Below are positions 29,473 to 38,457 of a DNA stretch of 55,000 nt, in pieces. A model generated the notes under the pieces. That model was not told the DNA's origin, made no database searches, and saw only the letters and a list, made by a program, of their open reading frames with translations. A program made the position numbers and the translations under genes. Source of the stretch: Thalassospira marina (GTDB taxonomy: Bacteria > Pseudomonadota > Alphaproteobacteria > Rhodospirillales > Thalassospiraceae). The stretch spans positions 197,501-252,500 of the forward strand of contig NZ_CP024199.1 of NCBI RefSeq assembly GCF_002844375.1, in the 5' to 3' direction. The number at the start of each line of letters is the position of its first letter. The first letter of the stretch is position 1.

Positions 29473-30075
29473 TTATTTGGCAGTCCGGGTCATATTTTCG
29501 ACCATCTGGTTCACCAGCCGCTGGGCAATGATGCTGACGCTGTCGCGTGCAAAGGTGCCCTGGCCCACAATGCCGGAACTTGCACTCCAGATCACGGTGC
29601 CGGTGCCGATATCGACCAGGCGCATATTCATGCTGACAGACGGTTCTTCGCGCAGGCCATACTGATAGCCATATTCTGAAACACTGCCGGTCAGGACATA
29701 TTGCACACCCAGAATTTCGCCAAGCTGGCGGGCGGAAACGGCGGTGTGGGTGCCAACGGCTGCCGTGGCGGTGCCTTCGGCATTTAACGAATCATAGGTT
29801 TGGGCAACGTTGCTTTCGGGCTGAACCGCAAGGTTGGTGTTGGCGCGCAGCGCACTGACCGCCAGATAGGATGCCACCTGGCCTGCTTCTTCGCTGTTGG
29901 TCAGGTTATCAAAGGGCATGACGGCAATGCTGGCACCCTGGGTAAATGAAACCGGGGTGCTTGCGGTTATGATCTGGCGGTCGCCGGTGGTGCAGGCTGC
30001 AACCAGCAGGCCAAGCATGGCACAAACCAGGCCCCTGACAAGGGTATGACGCCAGCGTGTTTGTTGATTTTTCAT
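29473..30075 (-). CDS. pelC: PelC-like outer-membrane lipoprotein
   Basis: The 200-residue lipoprotein has a signal peptide with lipobox LVAAC (Cys about residue 28) and a periplasmic domain with VAVMPF-like SIAVMPFDNLTNSEEA, ILGVQYVLTGSVSEY and VDIGTGTVIWSAS. This is the beta-rich fold of PelC and related CsgG-like proteins. PelC forms a ring on the periplasmic side of the outer membrane and funnels the cationic polymer into PelB. I chose ATG 30075, which has AAAGGA upstream; the longer frame to 30195 runs into the barrel gene. It follows the barrel gene by 19 bp. Confidence 0.85.
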   Translation of the reverse strand: MKNQQTRWRHTLVRGLVCAMLGLLVAACTTGDRQIITASTPVSFTQGASIAVMPFDNLTNSEEAGQVASYLAVSALRANTNLAVQPESNVAQTYDSLNAEGTATAAVGTHTAVSARQLGEILGVQYVLTGSVSEYGYQYGLREEPSVSMNMRLVDIGTGTVIWSASSGIVGQGTFARDSVSIIAQRLVNQMVENMTRTAK

Positions 30076-30094
30076 CGTGCTGTCCTTTCCCGTC

Positions 30095-31684
30095 CTAGAA
30101 ATACTGTTTGATCGTGATACCGATAAAGGTGGAACCGCTGCTGCCGACACTGTTTGACGAATTCGCCGTGTGGCCGAATGACAGCGTTGTTTCATACTGG
30201 TCCGCCAGATTGCCGATCAGCGCGCCGGTAAAACCGAAACCCTGTTCGCCGTAGCGGTCATAGCTGTATGCAATGCCGGTTGACAGGGTCAGATAATCGG
30301 CAAGGCGAATATCGTGACCCATGGAAAATTCGTGAACTTCGCGCCGGGCGACATCAAGCGGGCTAAAGCCGTTTCCTGCGGCGTCGGTTTTGTCGGTTTG
30401 GGTTAGGGGATATTCCGCATCAAGGCGGTAACCGGCAAAAACCGGGAAATTGTAAATATCGAAACTGTCGCGCACATATCCTTCAAGGCGCCAGGTGCGC
30501 GCCAGATTTGCATCCCCATCCAGCCCGTAATTGTTCAGTGATGTGCCAATGCCGATATCCCAGCTATCGGCCTGGGTGATATCGTAATTGGCGGCAATGC
30601 TGTCGCGCGTGCCATATTGCACAACCGCGCTGGTCTGGTCCCAATAGGGTTGATGGTAATCCGCGCCCAGCGAAACCGTGCCGGGCAGAATGTTATATTG
30701 CCATTCAGCCCCGATACCCGGTGATTTCTGGGTGGCGTAAGCGCGATATTGCCAAATGGTGCGCGCAGATATTTCCTGGTCCAGCCGCAGGGCAAGTTTT
30801 TGCCGGTCGCCGGTAAAACCGCGATTATCACCATTCCGCTGAATGAACGGGTCGGCATCGATATGGCGGTTTTCCACATCCATTGCCAGCAACAGATCAT
30901 CGCGGATAAAAGCCCGGCCATTCACGGTGCCAACGATCTGGGTGTTGCTGCTGCCATTGTCCTGATATTGGGCGCCGCCACCGATAAAGGCGCCGTTTTG
31001 TTTTAAAATATCCTGTCGGGCACGAACAATGGCGGGGTCGTGGTTATGGGCAATGACCCGGCCATATTGCCGGGCGGCTTCGCGCCAGTTGCCACTGCGA
31101 TATTCCACCTCGGCCAGGGCGTTGCGGGCCTCGACACTTTCGGGATCGTTTTTAATGATTGCGCTTAGAATTTCGCGGGCATGGCCATATTGGCCCAGTT
31201 CCATGCGGGCCCGGGCCTCGATAATGGCGCGCCGGGTTTCCGCCGCGCGGTTTTCGGCATCGCTTAGCGGGATGCGCGTTGTCGGGGCCGGTTTGGCTTC
31301 GGCCTGTTTTTCGGGTTTGGTGTAATGAACGGCAAGCTGGTTATCATTCTGGGAAATATCGAATTTCCCGTCAAAGGCCATTTCCATTAACAGCACGTCA
31401 TAGCTGGTCTGAACAGTCAGGACCTGTTCGGGGTATTGGCCAATCAGGCTGTTAAGGTCAAATTCGCCAATCGGGTCGCTGAAGCGCACAATCAGTTCGC
31501 GGCCATTGGTCATCACGGAATTGTCTGGCGAATTGCGCAGGTCCAGCACCATGTTGAAATCGCGTGTGCCTTCGGCCGTGATGCGCGCATCGGTTACCTC
31601 TGCCTGGGCAGGGCGCACCATACCGGCCATGCCGGCAATGACCGCCAATCCATATATTCCGGTTAATGAAGTCGCCTTGCCCAA
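30095..31684 (-). CDS. pelB: PelB C-terminal part as a separate gene: outer-membrane beta-barrel export pore
   Basis: The 529-residue protein has a signal peptide (cleavage after RPAQA). A beta-rich N-terminal domain of about 90 residues follows, resembling AMIN-like domains. Then come a short TPR stretch (MELGQYGHAREILSAIIKND, YRSGNWREAARQYGRVIAHN) and a C-terminal beta barrel with alternating strands and terminal aromatic residue (FIGITIKQYF). In Pseudomonas, PelB is one chain of about 1190 residues with TPRs followed by a 16-stranded barrel. Here the barrel is its own gene 60 bp after the TPR gene. The start appears to be TTG 31684 behind AAAGGGG; no ATG precedes the signal peptide. Confidence 0.8.
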   Translation of the reverse strand: MGKATSLTGIYGLAVIAGMAGMVRPAQAEVTDARITAEGTRDFNMVLDLRNSPDNSVMTNGRELIVRFSDPIGEFDLNSLIGQYPEQVLTVQTSYDVLLMEMAFDGKFDISQNDNQLAVHYTKPEKQAEAKPAPTTRIPLSDAENRAAETRRAIIEARARMELGQYGHAREILSAIIKNDPESVEARNALAEVEYRSGNWREAARQYGRVIAHNHDPAIVRARQDILKQNGAFIGGGAQYQDNGSSNTQIVGTVNGRAFIRDDLLLAMDVENRHIDADPFIQRNGDNRGFTGDRQKLALRLDQEISARTIWQYRAYATQKSPGIGAEWQYNILPGTVSLGADYHQPYWDQTSAVVQYGTRDSIAANYDITQADSWDIGIGTSLNNYGLDGDANLARTWRLEGYVRDSFDIYNFPVFAGYRLDAEYPLTQTDKTDAAGNGFSPLDVARREVHEFSMGHDIRLADYLTLSTGIAYSYDRYGEQGFGFTGALIGNLADQYETTLSFGHTANSSNSVGSSGSTFIGITIKQYF

Positions 31685-31744
31685 ATTATTCCCCTTTATC
31701 GCCCCTGGCCCTGAAAATTATGTGTGTTCTTCCTTAAAAAACGA

Positions 31745-34700
31745 CTATTTCCCGCGCACCTGCTGCAAGGCTCGCTGGGGCGATCGTTGTAACAATCGCG
31801 TTTCGGCAATGTCGGCAATCACACCGGCATCCCCCGGGTTTTCGCGCAAAAGCTGGCTGAAAATGGCAACGGCCTCGTCATAGCGCTGCAGGCGCTGCAA
31901 CAGCAGCCCTTCAAGATGGCGCATATAGAAGGTCGGGTTTTTCTGTGTGCGCAGCAGATCCAGCGATTTGCGGTAATTCTGGCTGGCGGCCTTCTGGCGG
32001 CCCAGCCGGTCGTTTGATTCGGCAAGCTGGTAATAGCTTTCAAAATCCCCCGCAGGTGCCAGCGCCAGATAGCGTTCAAGATAGGCGCGCGCATTGTCAA
32101 ACTGTTCACGGCTGAAAGCAAGCTGCCCCATGATGCGGAACGGTTCGGGCGCGGTGCGGTCAATCACGGTCAGGCGTTCGGCAATTTGCTGTGCCAGTCC
32201 TTCAAAATTGTTGGCCTGTGCTGCAGCCAGCAGGGTTTTAAGGCGCACGGGGTCGCTTGCGGCCTGTTTGCGCTGGTCATCAAGCAGGCCCAGAAGGGCC
32301 GCGCGGTTCCCCGCCTTTTGATAGGTTGCCACCAACTGTTCGACAAATTTGGGGTCGGTGCCATATTGGCCGGCATATTGCCCCAGAATTTTATTTGCCC
32401 GGTCCGGGGCAAAGGCATTACCGGCAATTTCAAGCCATGCCAGCCGTGTTTTGCCGCTGGTTTGGCTGATGCGATCCGTGATCCAGTCTGCCTGCTGGTC
32501 CGTCAGGCGTGGCCCCCACAGATAAAGCAGGGTTTTTGCGGCCTCACTATCGGGGCCGGATTGCGCCGCGACATTCTGGAAAATGCGCGATGCCGCAGTT
32601 TTTTCACCAGCCGATAACAGGCGGAAGGCAATTTCCTGGCGTTCGCGATTTGCAAGGCCCGGTGCATCGGCCTGCTTTGCCAGATAGGCCAGTGCTTCCT
32701 TGCCTCGGCCCAGGGCATTGAGGGCATCGAAATAATAATTGCCCCATTCGATGGACTGATCGGCACGCTGTGCCAGTTCTGGCAGCACGGTGTCATAGGC
32801 CTTCAACCCGATCAGGTCATAAACCAACTGGGTTTTGCGCGGTTCGGTGCTGTCTTTAAGATCCTGTGCCAGAAGAACAACCAGTTCCTTGCGGCCGGGG
32901 CCACCGGCATTCACGCTTTGACGCAGGGTTTCGGTGTAAAGGTTGCGGTAATCCGGGTTGGACAGGGGCAATGCCTTTGCCAGGTCCATGGCCGTGGCAA
33001 TATCGCCGTTGCGCAGTCGGGCATCGGCCAGGGCAAAGCGAATGGCGGGGTTATCCGGGCCAAGGTCAAACTGCTTTTGGGTTGCAATAATTTCGGTTGC
33101 CAGGTCGCCCGACTGGCTGGCAAGGCCCTGCAGGGTTGCCAGATCGCCAATTTGGTCAGCCTGCCATTTATAGGTGGCAATCCAGTCGCGTATATCCTTG
33201 GGTGTGGTTGGCGAAATGGCCAGAATGGCCTGTGCCAGTGCCCCGCTATAGCTGCGCGGCTGGGGCGCAACCCGTTTGATAAAGGCCAGCCCGTCCGTGC
33301 GGCGATCAAGGGTGCGAAACAGAAGGGCGGCTTCGGGCAGGCTGCCATCATCCAGCGTTTTGGCCTGTGCCAGCACATCAAGGATTTTACCCAGTGCCGC
33401 CATGGCATCGCGGTCCAGCCCGGCATTGGGGCCGGTGGTGGTTGCGTTGGCAGCAGTGGCGGGATTTGTCGTATTTGCCGTGTCGGTTGCACCGATAATT
33501 TGCCAAATCCGCGCCATTTGCAGCAATGATTGCGGGGTGCTGGCGCTTAAATGCTGCAGGGATTTTTGCAGCATGGCGCGCGCGGTATCAAAATGCTTGT
33601 CGGCAAATTCGGCCCGCGCACTGGCAAGGTAAACCCACAATTCGCCATCACGCAGCGTCATTTCGCGCTGCAGATAGGATTGGGCAAAACGGATATCGCC
33701 GGTATCAAGGGCACGATCAATCAGAAGCGAGCGTAACCACGATGGCAATTCATCATAACGCGCCAGAATATCTTCATGTAGCGGTGCTGTTTTATCGAGT
33801 GTCGTTGCCGCCTCGATATAGGCGCTGAAGGTTGCCTGCGACATGTCACGGGGCGGCAGGTTTATGCCGGCAAGCGTATCAAACAATTCCTGCATATGGC
33901 CCGTTGCAAGGGCGGCAGATACCCAGATATCGGCTAGATCGGCATGTGACGGGAATTCGGCACCATAGCCGCGCGCCAGTGCATAGGCCCGCGCGGGCTG
34001 GTTAACATCCATCATGAATTGCGCCAGGCGCGTTGTATCGCCAACGGGCATGTTTTGCGCGACCGGCAATGCATCAAGTGCGGCATTAAGACGGGCAATA
34101 TCGTTTTGCTGCCAGATCGCTTCAAGCACCAGCAACTGGTTTTCCAGACTTGGCTGACGCCGGGTCATTTCGCGGGCAAGAAGTTCGGCAAAACCATAGG
34201 CCTTGCCCTGTGCAGCCGTGCCATAAAGCGTTGAAAGCAAGTCGGCGTCCAGGTCGGTGCTGTTTGCCGATGCCAGCCATTTTTGTGCCAGATCGCCGCG
34301 CCCGGTGGCGGCATTTAGCAGTGCCAGTGCCGCCTGATTGCGAAATACCGGGTTGCCTTCCAGGGCGGGCCGCAACAGGGGCAGGCCATGTTCGGCCTGG
34401 CCCAGTGCAACATAAAGGTTGGCGATACTGAAAATATCGCCATCAAGCGGCGTGGTGCGCGCCAGTTCATCAAGCACCGGTAACAGGTCGCTGGTGCGGC
34501 CCAGGTCATTAAGCAGGATCGCCAGATCATAGCGGTTGGTAAAGGCCATGTTCTTTTGCGCAAGGGCCAGTTTGATCCATTTGCCGATATCGGGCTGGTC
34601 ATTACGCAGCACGGCATACCGCGCCCACAAGACCGGTGCCGTTAGGCGAATATCTTCGGGGATATGGTCGGCAAAGGCGCTGGCACTTTGCAAATCCCCA

Positions 34701-35737
34701 CGTTGCAGGGCAATTTCCAGCCCGTATGTCATCAAATCAGGCGGGCTGGCATCGGGATGCTTGCCAAGATAGGCAATCGCACCTTGCAAGTCGCCTGCGC
34801 CAATGGCCGCACGAATGGCAACGGCCCAGCCATCGTCATTCAGGCTGTTCTCGGCAATATAGGGGGCCAGTACTTCCCTGGCATCGGCAATGCGGTTGGC
34901 ATCAAGCAGGATGGATGCATATAGAATTTCCAGCGGCTGAATTTTTTGCGCCGGGATGGTGCGCAATGTTTCAAGCACATCAAGTAATTGCGCGGTTTGC
35001 GCGCGCGTTTGATACAGGCTGGTAATTACCCGCGCGGTGGCAAAAACAGGCGCCTTGCGCATCCATTCAACGGCAAAATCATGGGCGCGGGCAGGTTGGC
35101 CGGTATCAAACAGCAGGCGTAATTTCAGTTCGGCTAGGCGCGGGCTGAAACCATTGGGGCGGTTTAGCAGTTCTTCAACATAATCGACCGATTTTGTTGG
35201 GTCGCCCAGGCTGGCATACAGATAAACAATCGACACCAGGTCATTGTCGGTGGCCCAGCCGCGATCGGCCAGTTCGCGCAGAACGCCGATTTGATCGCGA
35301 TAGCGACCCTTGAAGTTATAAATGTTCGACAGGTTACGCAGCAGCGTTTCGGTGGGCGCAATGTCGCGCAGGGCTTCCAGCGTTGCGGTGTAGTCATCGG
35401 GCCGCTGGGCATATTGGTAAAGGGTGCCCAGATCCGAAAGGATGCGCACCGATGTCGGGTTCTGGTTGCGCAGTTCTTCAAACAGGGTAATGGCGCGGTC
35501 AATTTCGCCATTTTGCAGGTAAATACGCGATAGCGCGCCATAGACATCGATGCTGCGATTGCCTGCGGCATATTCTTCTTCGTAAAAGGCGCGGGATTTA
35601 ACAAAATCCTTGTCGCGGAAATAGATATTGGCCAATTCGCGTTTGGACGGCACCAACAGCATGCCGGACGTAATAACCGCGCCAGTCATCGCAATGATGA
35701 CCCCCAGGCTGGTTAAATTTATTGTCCCCAAACGCAC
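31745..35737 (-). CDS. pelB: PelB N-terminal part as a separate gene: large periplasmic TPR scaffold
   Basis: The 1330-residue protein has one N-terminal TM helix (LTSLGVIIAMTGAVITSGML), the family phrase PSKRELANIYFRDKDF, then TPR/HAT-like helices almost throughout (YGALSRIYLQNGEIDRAITL and YQYAQRPDDYTATLEALRDI early on, YYQLAESNDRLGRQKAASQN late). A Thr/Ala/Asn-rich linker (about residues 725-745) interrupts the helices. There is no beta barrel; the chain stops after LLQRSPQRALQQVRGK. In Pseudomonas PelB this region binds PelA and guides the polymer. It is longer than the TPR part of that protein (about 880 residues). It starts 10 bp past pelA, so the genes are coupled. Confidence 0.85.
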   Translation of the reverse strand: MRLGTINLTSLGVIIAMTGAVITSGMLLVPSKRELANIYFRDKDFVKSRAFYEEEYAAGNRSIDVYGALSRIYLQNGEIDRAITLFEELRNQNPTSVRILSDLGTLYQYAQRPDDYTATLEALRDIAPTETLLRNLSNIYNFKGRYRDQIGVLRELADRGWATDNDLVSIVYLYASLGDPTKSVDYVEELLNRPNGFSPRLAELKLRLLFDTGQPARAHDFAVEWMRKAPVFATARVITSLYQTRAQTAQLLDVLETLRTIPAQKIQPLEILYASILLDANRIADAREVLAPYIAENSLNDDGWAVAIRAAIGAGDLQGAIAYLGKHPDASPPDLMTYGLEIALQRGDLQSASAFADHIPEDIRLTAPVLWARYAVLRNDQPDIGKWIKLALAQKNMAFTNRYDLAILLNDLGRTSDLLPVLDELARTTPLDGDIFSIANLYVALGQAEHGLPLLRPALEGNPVFRNQAALALLNAATGRGDLAQKWLASANSTDLDADLLSTLYGTAAQGKAYGFAELLAREMTRRQPSLENQLLVLEAIWQQNDIARLNAALDALPVAQNMPVGDTTRLAQFMMDVNQPARAYALARGYGAEFPSHADLADIWVSAALATGHMQELFDTLAGINLPPRDMSQATFSAYIEAATTLDKTAPLHEDILARYDELPSWLRSLLIDRALDTGDIRFAQSYLQREMTLRDGELWVYLASARAEFADKHFDTARAMLQKSLQHLSASTPQSLLQMARIWQIIGATDTANTTNPATAANATTTGPNAGLDRDAMAALGKILDVLAQAKTLDDGSLPEAALLFRTLDRRTDGLAFIKRVAPQPRSYSGALAQAILAISPTTPKDIRDWIATYKWQADQIGDLATLQGLASQSGDLATEIIATQKQFDLGPDNPAIRFALADARLRNGDIATAMDLAKALPLSNPDYRNLYTETLRQSVNAGGPGRKELVVLLAQDLKDSTEPRKTQLVYDLIGLKAYDTVLPELAQRADQSIEWGNYYFDALNALGRGKEALAYLAKQADAPGLANRERQEIAFRLLSAGEKTAASRIFQNVAAQSGPDSEAAKTLLYLWGPRLTDQQADWITDRISQTSGKTRLAWLEIAGNAFAPDRANKILGQYAGQYGTDPKFVEQLVATYQKAGNRAALLGLLDDQRKQAASDPVRLKTLLAAAQANNFEGLAQQIAERLTVIDRTAPEPFRIMGQLAFSREQFDNARAYLERYLALAPAGDFESYYQLAESNDRLGRQKAASQNYRKSLDLLRTQKNPTFYMRHLEGLLLQRLQRYDEAVAIFSQLLRENPGDAGVIADIAETRLLQRSPQRALQQVRGK

Positions 35738-35746
35738 TGTTGCTGC

Positions 35747-38011
35747 CTATTCCGTTACGGGTTCAAGCGTAAGTTCGGCACCGGAAATGCCATCAAGCGG
35801 GATGGTGTAGGTCAGCATGCCATTGGCATCGGCCGACACGGTTTCGGTCCATTCGGGCCGTTCGCCGCTGGCGGGAACATACAGTTTGAATTTGGCAGAC
35901 GGGCGGGTGCGCCATTGCATTTCGCCTTTGCCAAAACCCTGTAACTTCATATGAAGTGCGCCATTGGTATTTTGAAGGTCCCAGGCCCGCCAGCGGCTTG
36001 AAACAATATAGGGCTGGCTGGCAACGGGGTATCTGGCCTCGGTATCGCTGGTTTTTACGGAAATAACCGGTGTTTCAACCGCTTCATCAAGCGAGATGTA
36101 AAGGCTGCCCTGATAATGGGTCTGGCCGATCACACCATAGGAATTTGAAAAATCAACGGCCAGATGTTTGCCATTGTCAAAGCGCACTGTACCGGCCGTG
36201 CCACGATTGCGGATCTGCCAGTTGCCATTCTTGGTTTTTTCAATCTCGGCGGTGAAAAAGCCCTTGCCCAGGCGGGCGTAACGGCTGGCCGATATGGGAA
36301 TGATGGATGATTTGCGCGCCAGTTCCAGGTTGGAAAGCACAGCATTGCGGCTGGCGACCTTTTCGCCCGAATACATGTGGTAATAGATGTTGAAGGGCCG
36401 CAGGCGAATGGGGCTTTCGGTATTTTCAATCGTGCTGGAAAGATAGCGGAAACCGAAATAACGGTCCGACCACAGGCGCGTATAGGTGTTTTCGTTGCTG
36501 TTTGATGCGTAAACCTGCACGGTTTTGCCCACACGCATGCCCACCGGTGCCACCCATGCCAGCGATGGATAATCCGGGTCCCAGCGGCTGTCACCTCCAT
36601 TCAGATTGGGCAGATCAATGCTGTCAGCCATGGCAATGGCGGCTTCAAAAGGCGATGTATCTCCCGACCACTGGATCAGTTCCACCTTTTTGCCGGGCGG
36701 GCAGAAGGTCGAGATATAATCGGCGGCTTCGACAATTTCCTGATGCAGGTCGAACGGACGGCGAATATAGGCGCGCGGCAATTCATAGGATTTTTTCAAA
36801 CCCGTATCGGATGCATCAATGTCATCCGCGATCCCCAGAAATTCCAGCACCCGCTTGGGAATGTCGCTGCCATTCTGGCCAAAATCGCGAGATTCACGTT
36901 TCGACGAATAATTGTCGAAATAGCTCCACTGAAAGGGGTGGGTGTAGGTGTGCGATGCCGCCTCGACCTGGGGCAGGGCGCAAAATTTGCGTTCGATATC
37001 GCCGGTGCGCTTGGTGCCAGCCCAGTTCGGATCAAGGTCTGCCGCGATGGGGGCGACCGATACCGGCAGGTCGGGAAAAGGTTTGATCAGGTCGCGATAG
37101 ACAACTTCGGAATCAAGCAGGGGCTGGTCATCATCGCCGCGAATTTCGCTAAGGTTTCGCCAGCCATCGCCATCAATATGCGAATAATAAATCCGCCGCC
37201 CCATCAGGGTGGTGGTATCTATTTTCGGGAAATCTTCGAGGTTGAAAGCACGTGAAAAGAACTTGAACGGGTTAAGAATCCATTTCCGGTCATGTTCGTT
37301 TCGGCCAATGCGAACCGCGTAACCGTCCTGCACAAATCCGCCCGACGGGCCAAAGGCACCGAGCACAAATTCGCTGTTTGATTGCGGTGGTGATGCCGTG
37401 ACAAACGGTGTTGAACCGCTTGATGCACGACTGACCCCGTAAAAAGTTGGCAACGGTTTGACAATGTCGGCTTCGTAATCCGTCATGTCGGGGTCAAAAT
37501 GCTTCAGGCTGTAATCAAAGGTGAACTGTTCCCAGTCGCCATCAAACTGCCCGCCCAAACGGTTCAAAACCCGGTTCACCAATGTCAGGGGAACGGTTTT
37601 GCCGTTCAGGTCCTGCAAAAAGGACCAGTCGCCCAGCATCACAACCCGGGTGCCGGCATTCATCTGGGCATCAAGCCATTTTAAAAAGCCTTCGGGGTCC
37701 GGCAGGCGGTCAATTTCCATCCAGACCAGAATGCCGCGATATTCATGTGGGTCATTAAATTTCGGCAAACCCTTGCCCAGGTCAAAATGGGTTACGGTCA
37801 GCCCCAGAAAATTCAGGACTGTTTCCGCTAGGGCATGGCCCGCGGTAAAGCGGGGTTTGGGGTCTTCGGGGGAATAATAAACCGATGCAATCTCGCGCGA
37901 GACAGGGCGCGCCTGTGCCAGCGAAATAGGTGCAAGTACAATAAAGCAGATAATAACTTGCCGGAAAATTTTAAAAAATGAGGCCAAAACCACACCCATC
38001 TGCTGAAGCAT
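35747..38011 (-). CDS. pelA: PelA-like periplasmic polysaccharide deacetylase lacking the hydrolase domain
   Basis: The 754-residue exported protein has a signal sequence (about 1-34), a flavodoxin/reductase-like domain (about 40-270; REIASVYYSPEDPKPR, ILVWMEIDRLPDPEGFLKWL), then the deacetylase domain. The latter has HIDGDGW (H278, D280, D282) and SHTYTHPFQW with metal-type His 354 and 358, matching the catalytic Asp and His-x3-His of PelA. A beta-rich C-terminal region follows. Pseudomonas PelA (948 residues) begins with a glycoside hydrolase domain that is absent here. The GH114 gene at 22937 may replace it. PelA partly deacetylates Pel, making it cationic and export-competent. It is the first gene of the operon. 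Confidence 0.9.
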   Translation of the reverse strand: MLQQMGVVLASFFKIFRQVIICFIVLAPISLAQARPVSREIASVYYSPEDPKPRFTAGHALAETVLNFLGLTVTHFDLGKGLPKFNDPHEYRGILVWMEIDRLPDPEGFLKWLDAQMNAGTRVVMLGDWSFLQDLNGKTVPLTLVNRVLNRLGGQFDGDWEQFTFDYSLKHFDPDMTDYEADIVKPLPTFYGVSRASSGSTPFVTASPPQSNSEFVLGAFGPSGGFVQDGYAVRIGRNEHDRKWILNPFKFFSRAFNLEDFPKIDTTTLMGRRIYYSHIDGDGWRNLSEIRGDDDQPLLDSEVVYRDLIKPFPDLPVSVAPIAADLDPNWAGTKRTGDIERKFCALPQVEAASHTYTHPFQWSYFDNYSSKRESRDFGQNGSDIPKRVLEFLGIADDIDASDTGLKKSYELPRAYIRRPFDLHQEIVEAADYISTFCPPGKKVELIQWSGDTSPFEAAIAMADSIDLPNLNGGDSRWDPDYPSLAWVAPVGMRVGKTVQVYASNSNENTYTRLWSDRYFGFRYLSSTIENTESPIRLRPFNIYYHMYSGEKVASRNAVLSNLELARKSSIIPISASRYARLGKGFFTAEIEKTKNGNWQIRNRGTAGTVRFDNGKHLAVDFSNSYGVIGQTHYQGSLYISLDEAVETPVISVKTSDTEARYPVASQPYIVSSRWRAWDLQNTNGALHMKLQGFGKGEMQWRTRPSAKFKLYVPASGERPEWTETVSADANGMLTYTIPLDGISGAELTLEPVTE

Positions 38012-38156
38012 AGCCCCAGGGCATTACAGGATATATTAGACGATCCAGTTTGCCCTTTTACGCGGATTGTATAGGAAGTTACAGAAAAACTTGTACTTTC
38101 GGCATTTAATGTATGTGGGGGCTTATTCTTACGTAAATGATAATGACTTGCATAAA

Positions 38157-38181
38157 GAAAGGTCCGTTTATTCGACCTTTC
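38157..38181. promoter_or_regulatory. Inverted repeat upstream of pelA
   Basis: GAAAGGTC and GACCTTTC flank a nine-base loop. Position about 150 bp upstream of the pelA ATG suits an operator or, less likely, a weak terminator for fdhD readthrough. Confidence 0.45.
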
Positions 38182-38223
38182 ATTTTACGGGTAATTCCCC
38201 ATGCAGGTTCAGTTTGACCTGTA

Positions 38224-38239
38224 GATATTTATAAATATC
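38224..38239. promoter_or_regulatory. Perfect 16-bp palindrome upstream of pelA
   Basis: GATATTTATAAATATC is fully self-complementary. It lies in the AT-rich pel leader, 15 bp from a second palindrome, and may be a regulator binding site. Confidence 0.5.
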
Positions 38240-38253
38240 AAAGCCAGGTAAAT

Positions 38254-38270
38254 AAATTACCGGGTAATTT
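38254..38270. promoter_or_regulatory. 17-bp palindrome AAATTACC-G-GGTAATTT upstream of pelA
   Basis: Eight-base arms are perfectly complementary around one central G. A half-site CGGGTAATT also occurs near 38189, so the same protein could contact several sites in the pel leader. The binder is unknown. Confidence 0.5.
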
Positions 38271-38457
38271 TAAATATTTCTAATATTGATGCACCGGGAC
38301 AAATGCGATTTTAAAGGCAGGCTTCGCCCAACGCCAAATTGCCATGGTATTTGCCACGACTTATGCCGCCCCATGACTGGCGCACACGCCTGGATACCAG
38401 CGTGAAGGATACATGGAAGTGCGGGAATGCGGCAAAGGCCGGATAAATGCCTGCCGG

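Larger units (their letters stand above)
38012..38457. promoter_or_regulatory. pel operon leader and fdhD-pelA intergenic region
   Basis: No gene is supported. Bases 38040-38280 are clearly AT-rich relative to the genome. Read on the minus strand toward pelA, TATACA (38068-38073) is a candidate -10 box about 50 bp before the ATG, without a good -35. Upstream lie a hairpin (38157-38181), a partial Fur-box-like ATGATAATG (38138-38146) and two perfect palindromes listed separately. Bases 38281-38457 between them and the fdhD stop show no clear terminator. Confidence 0.5.
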
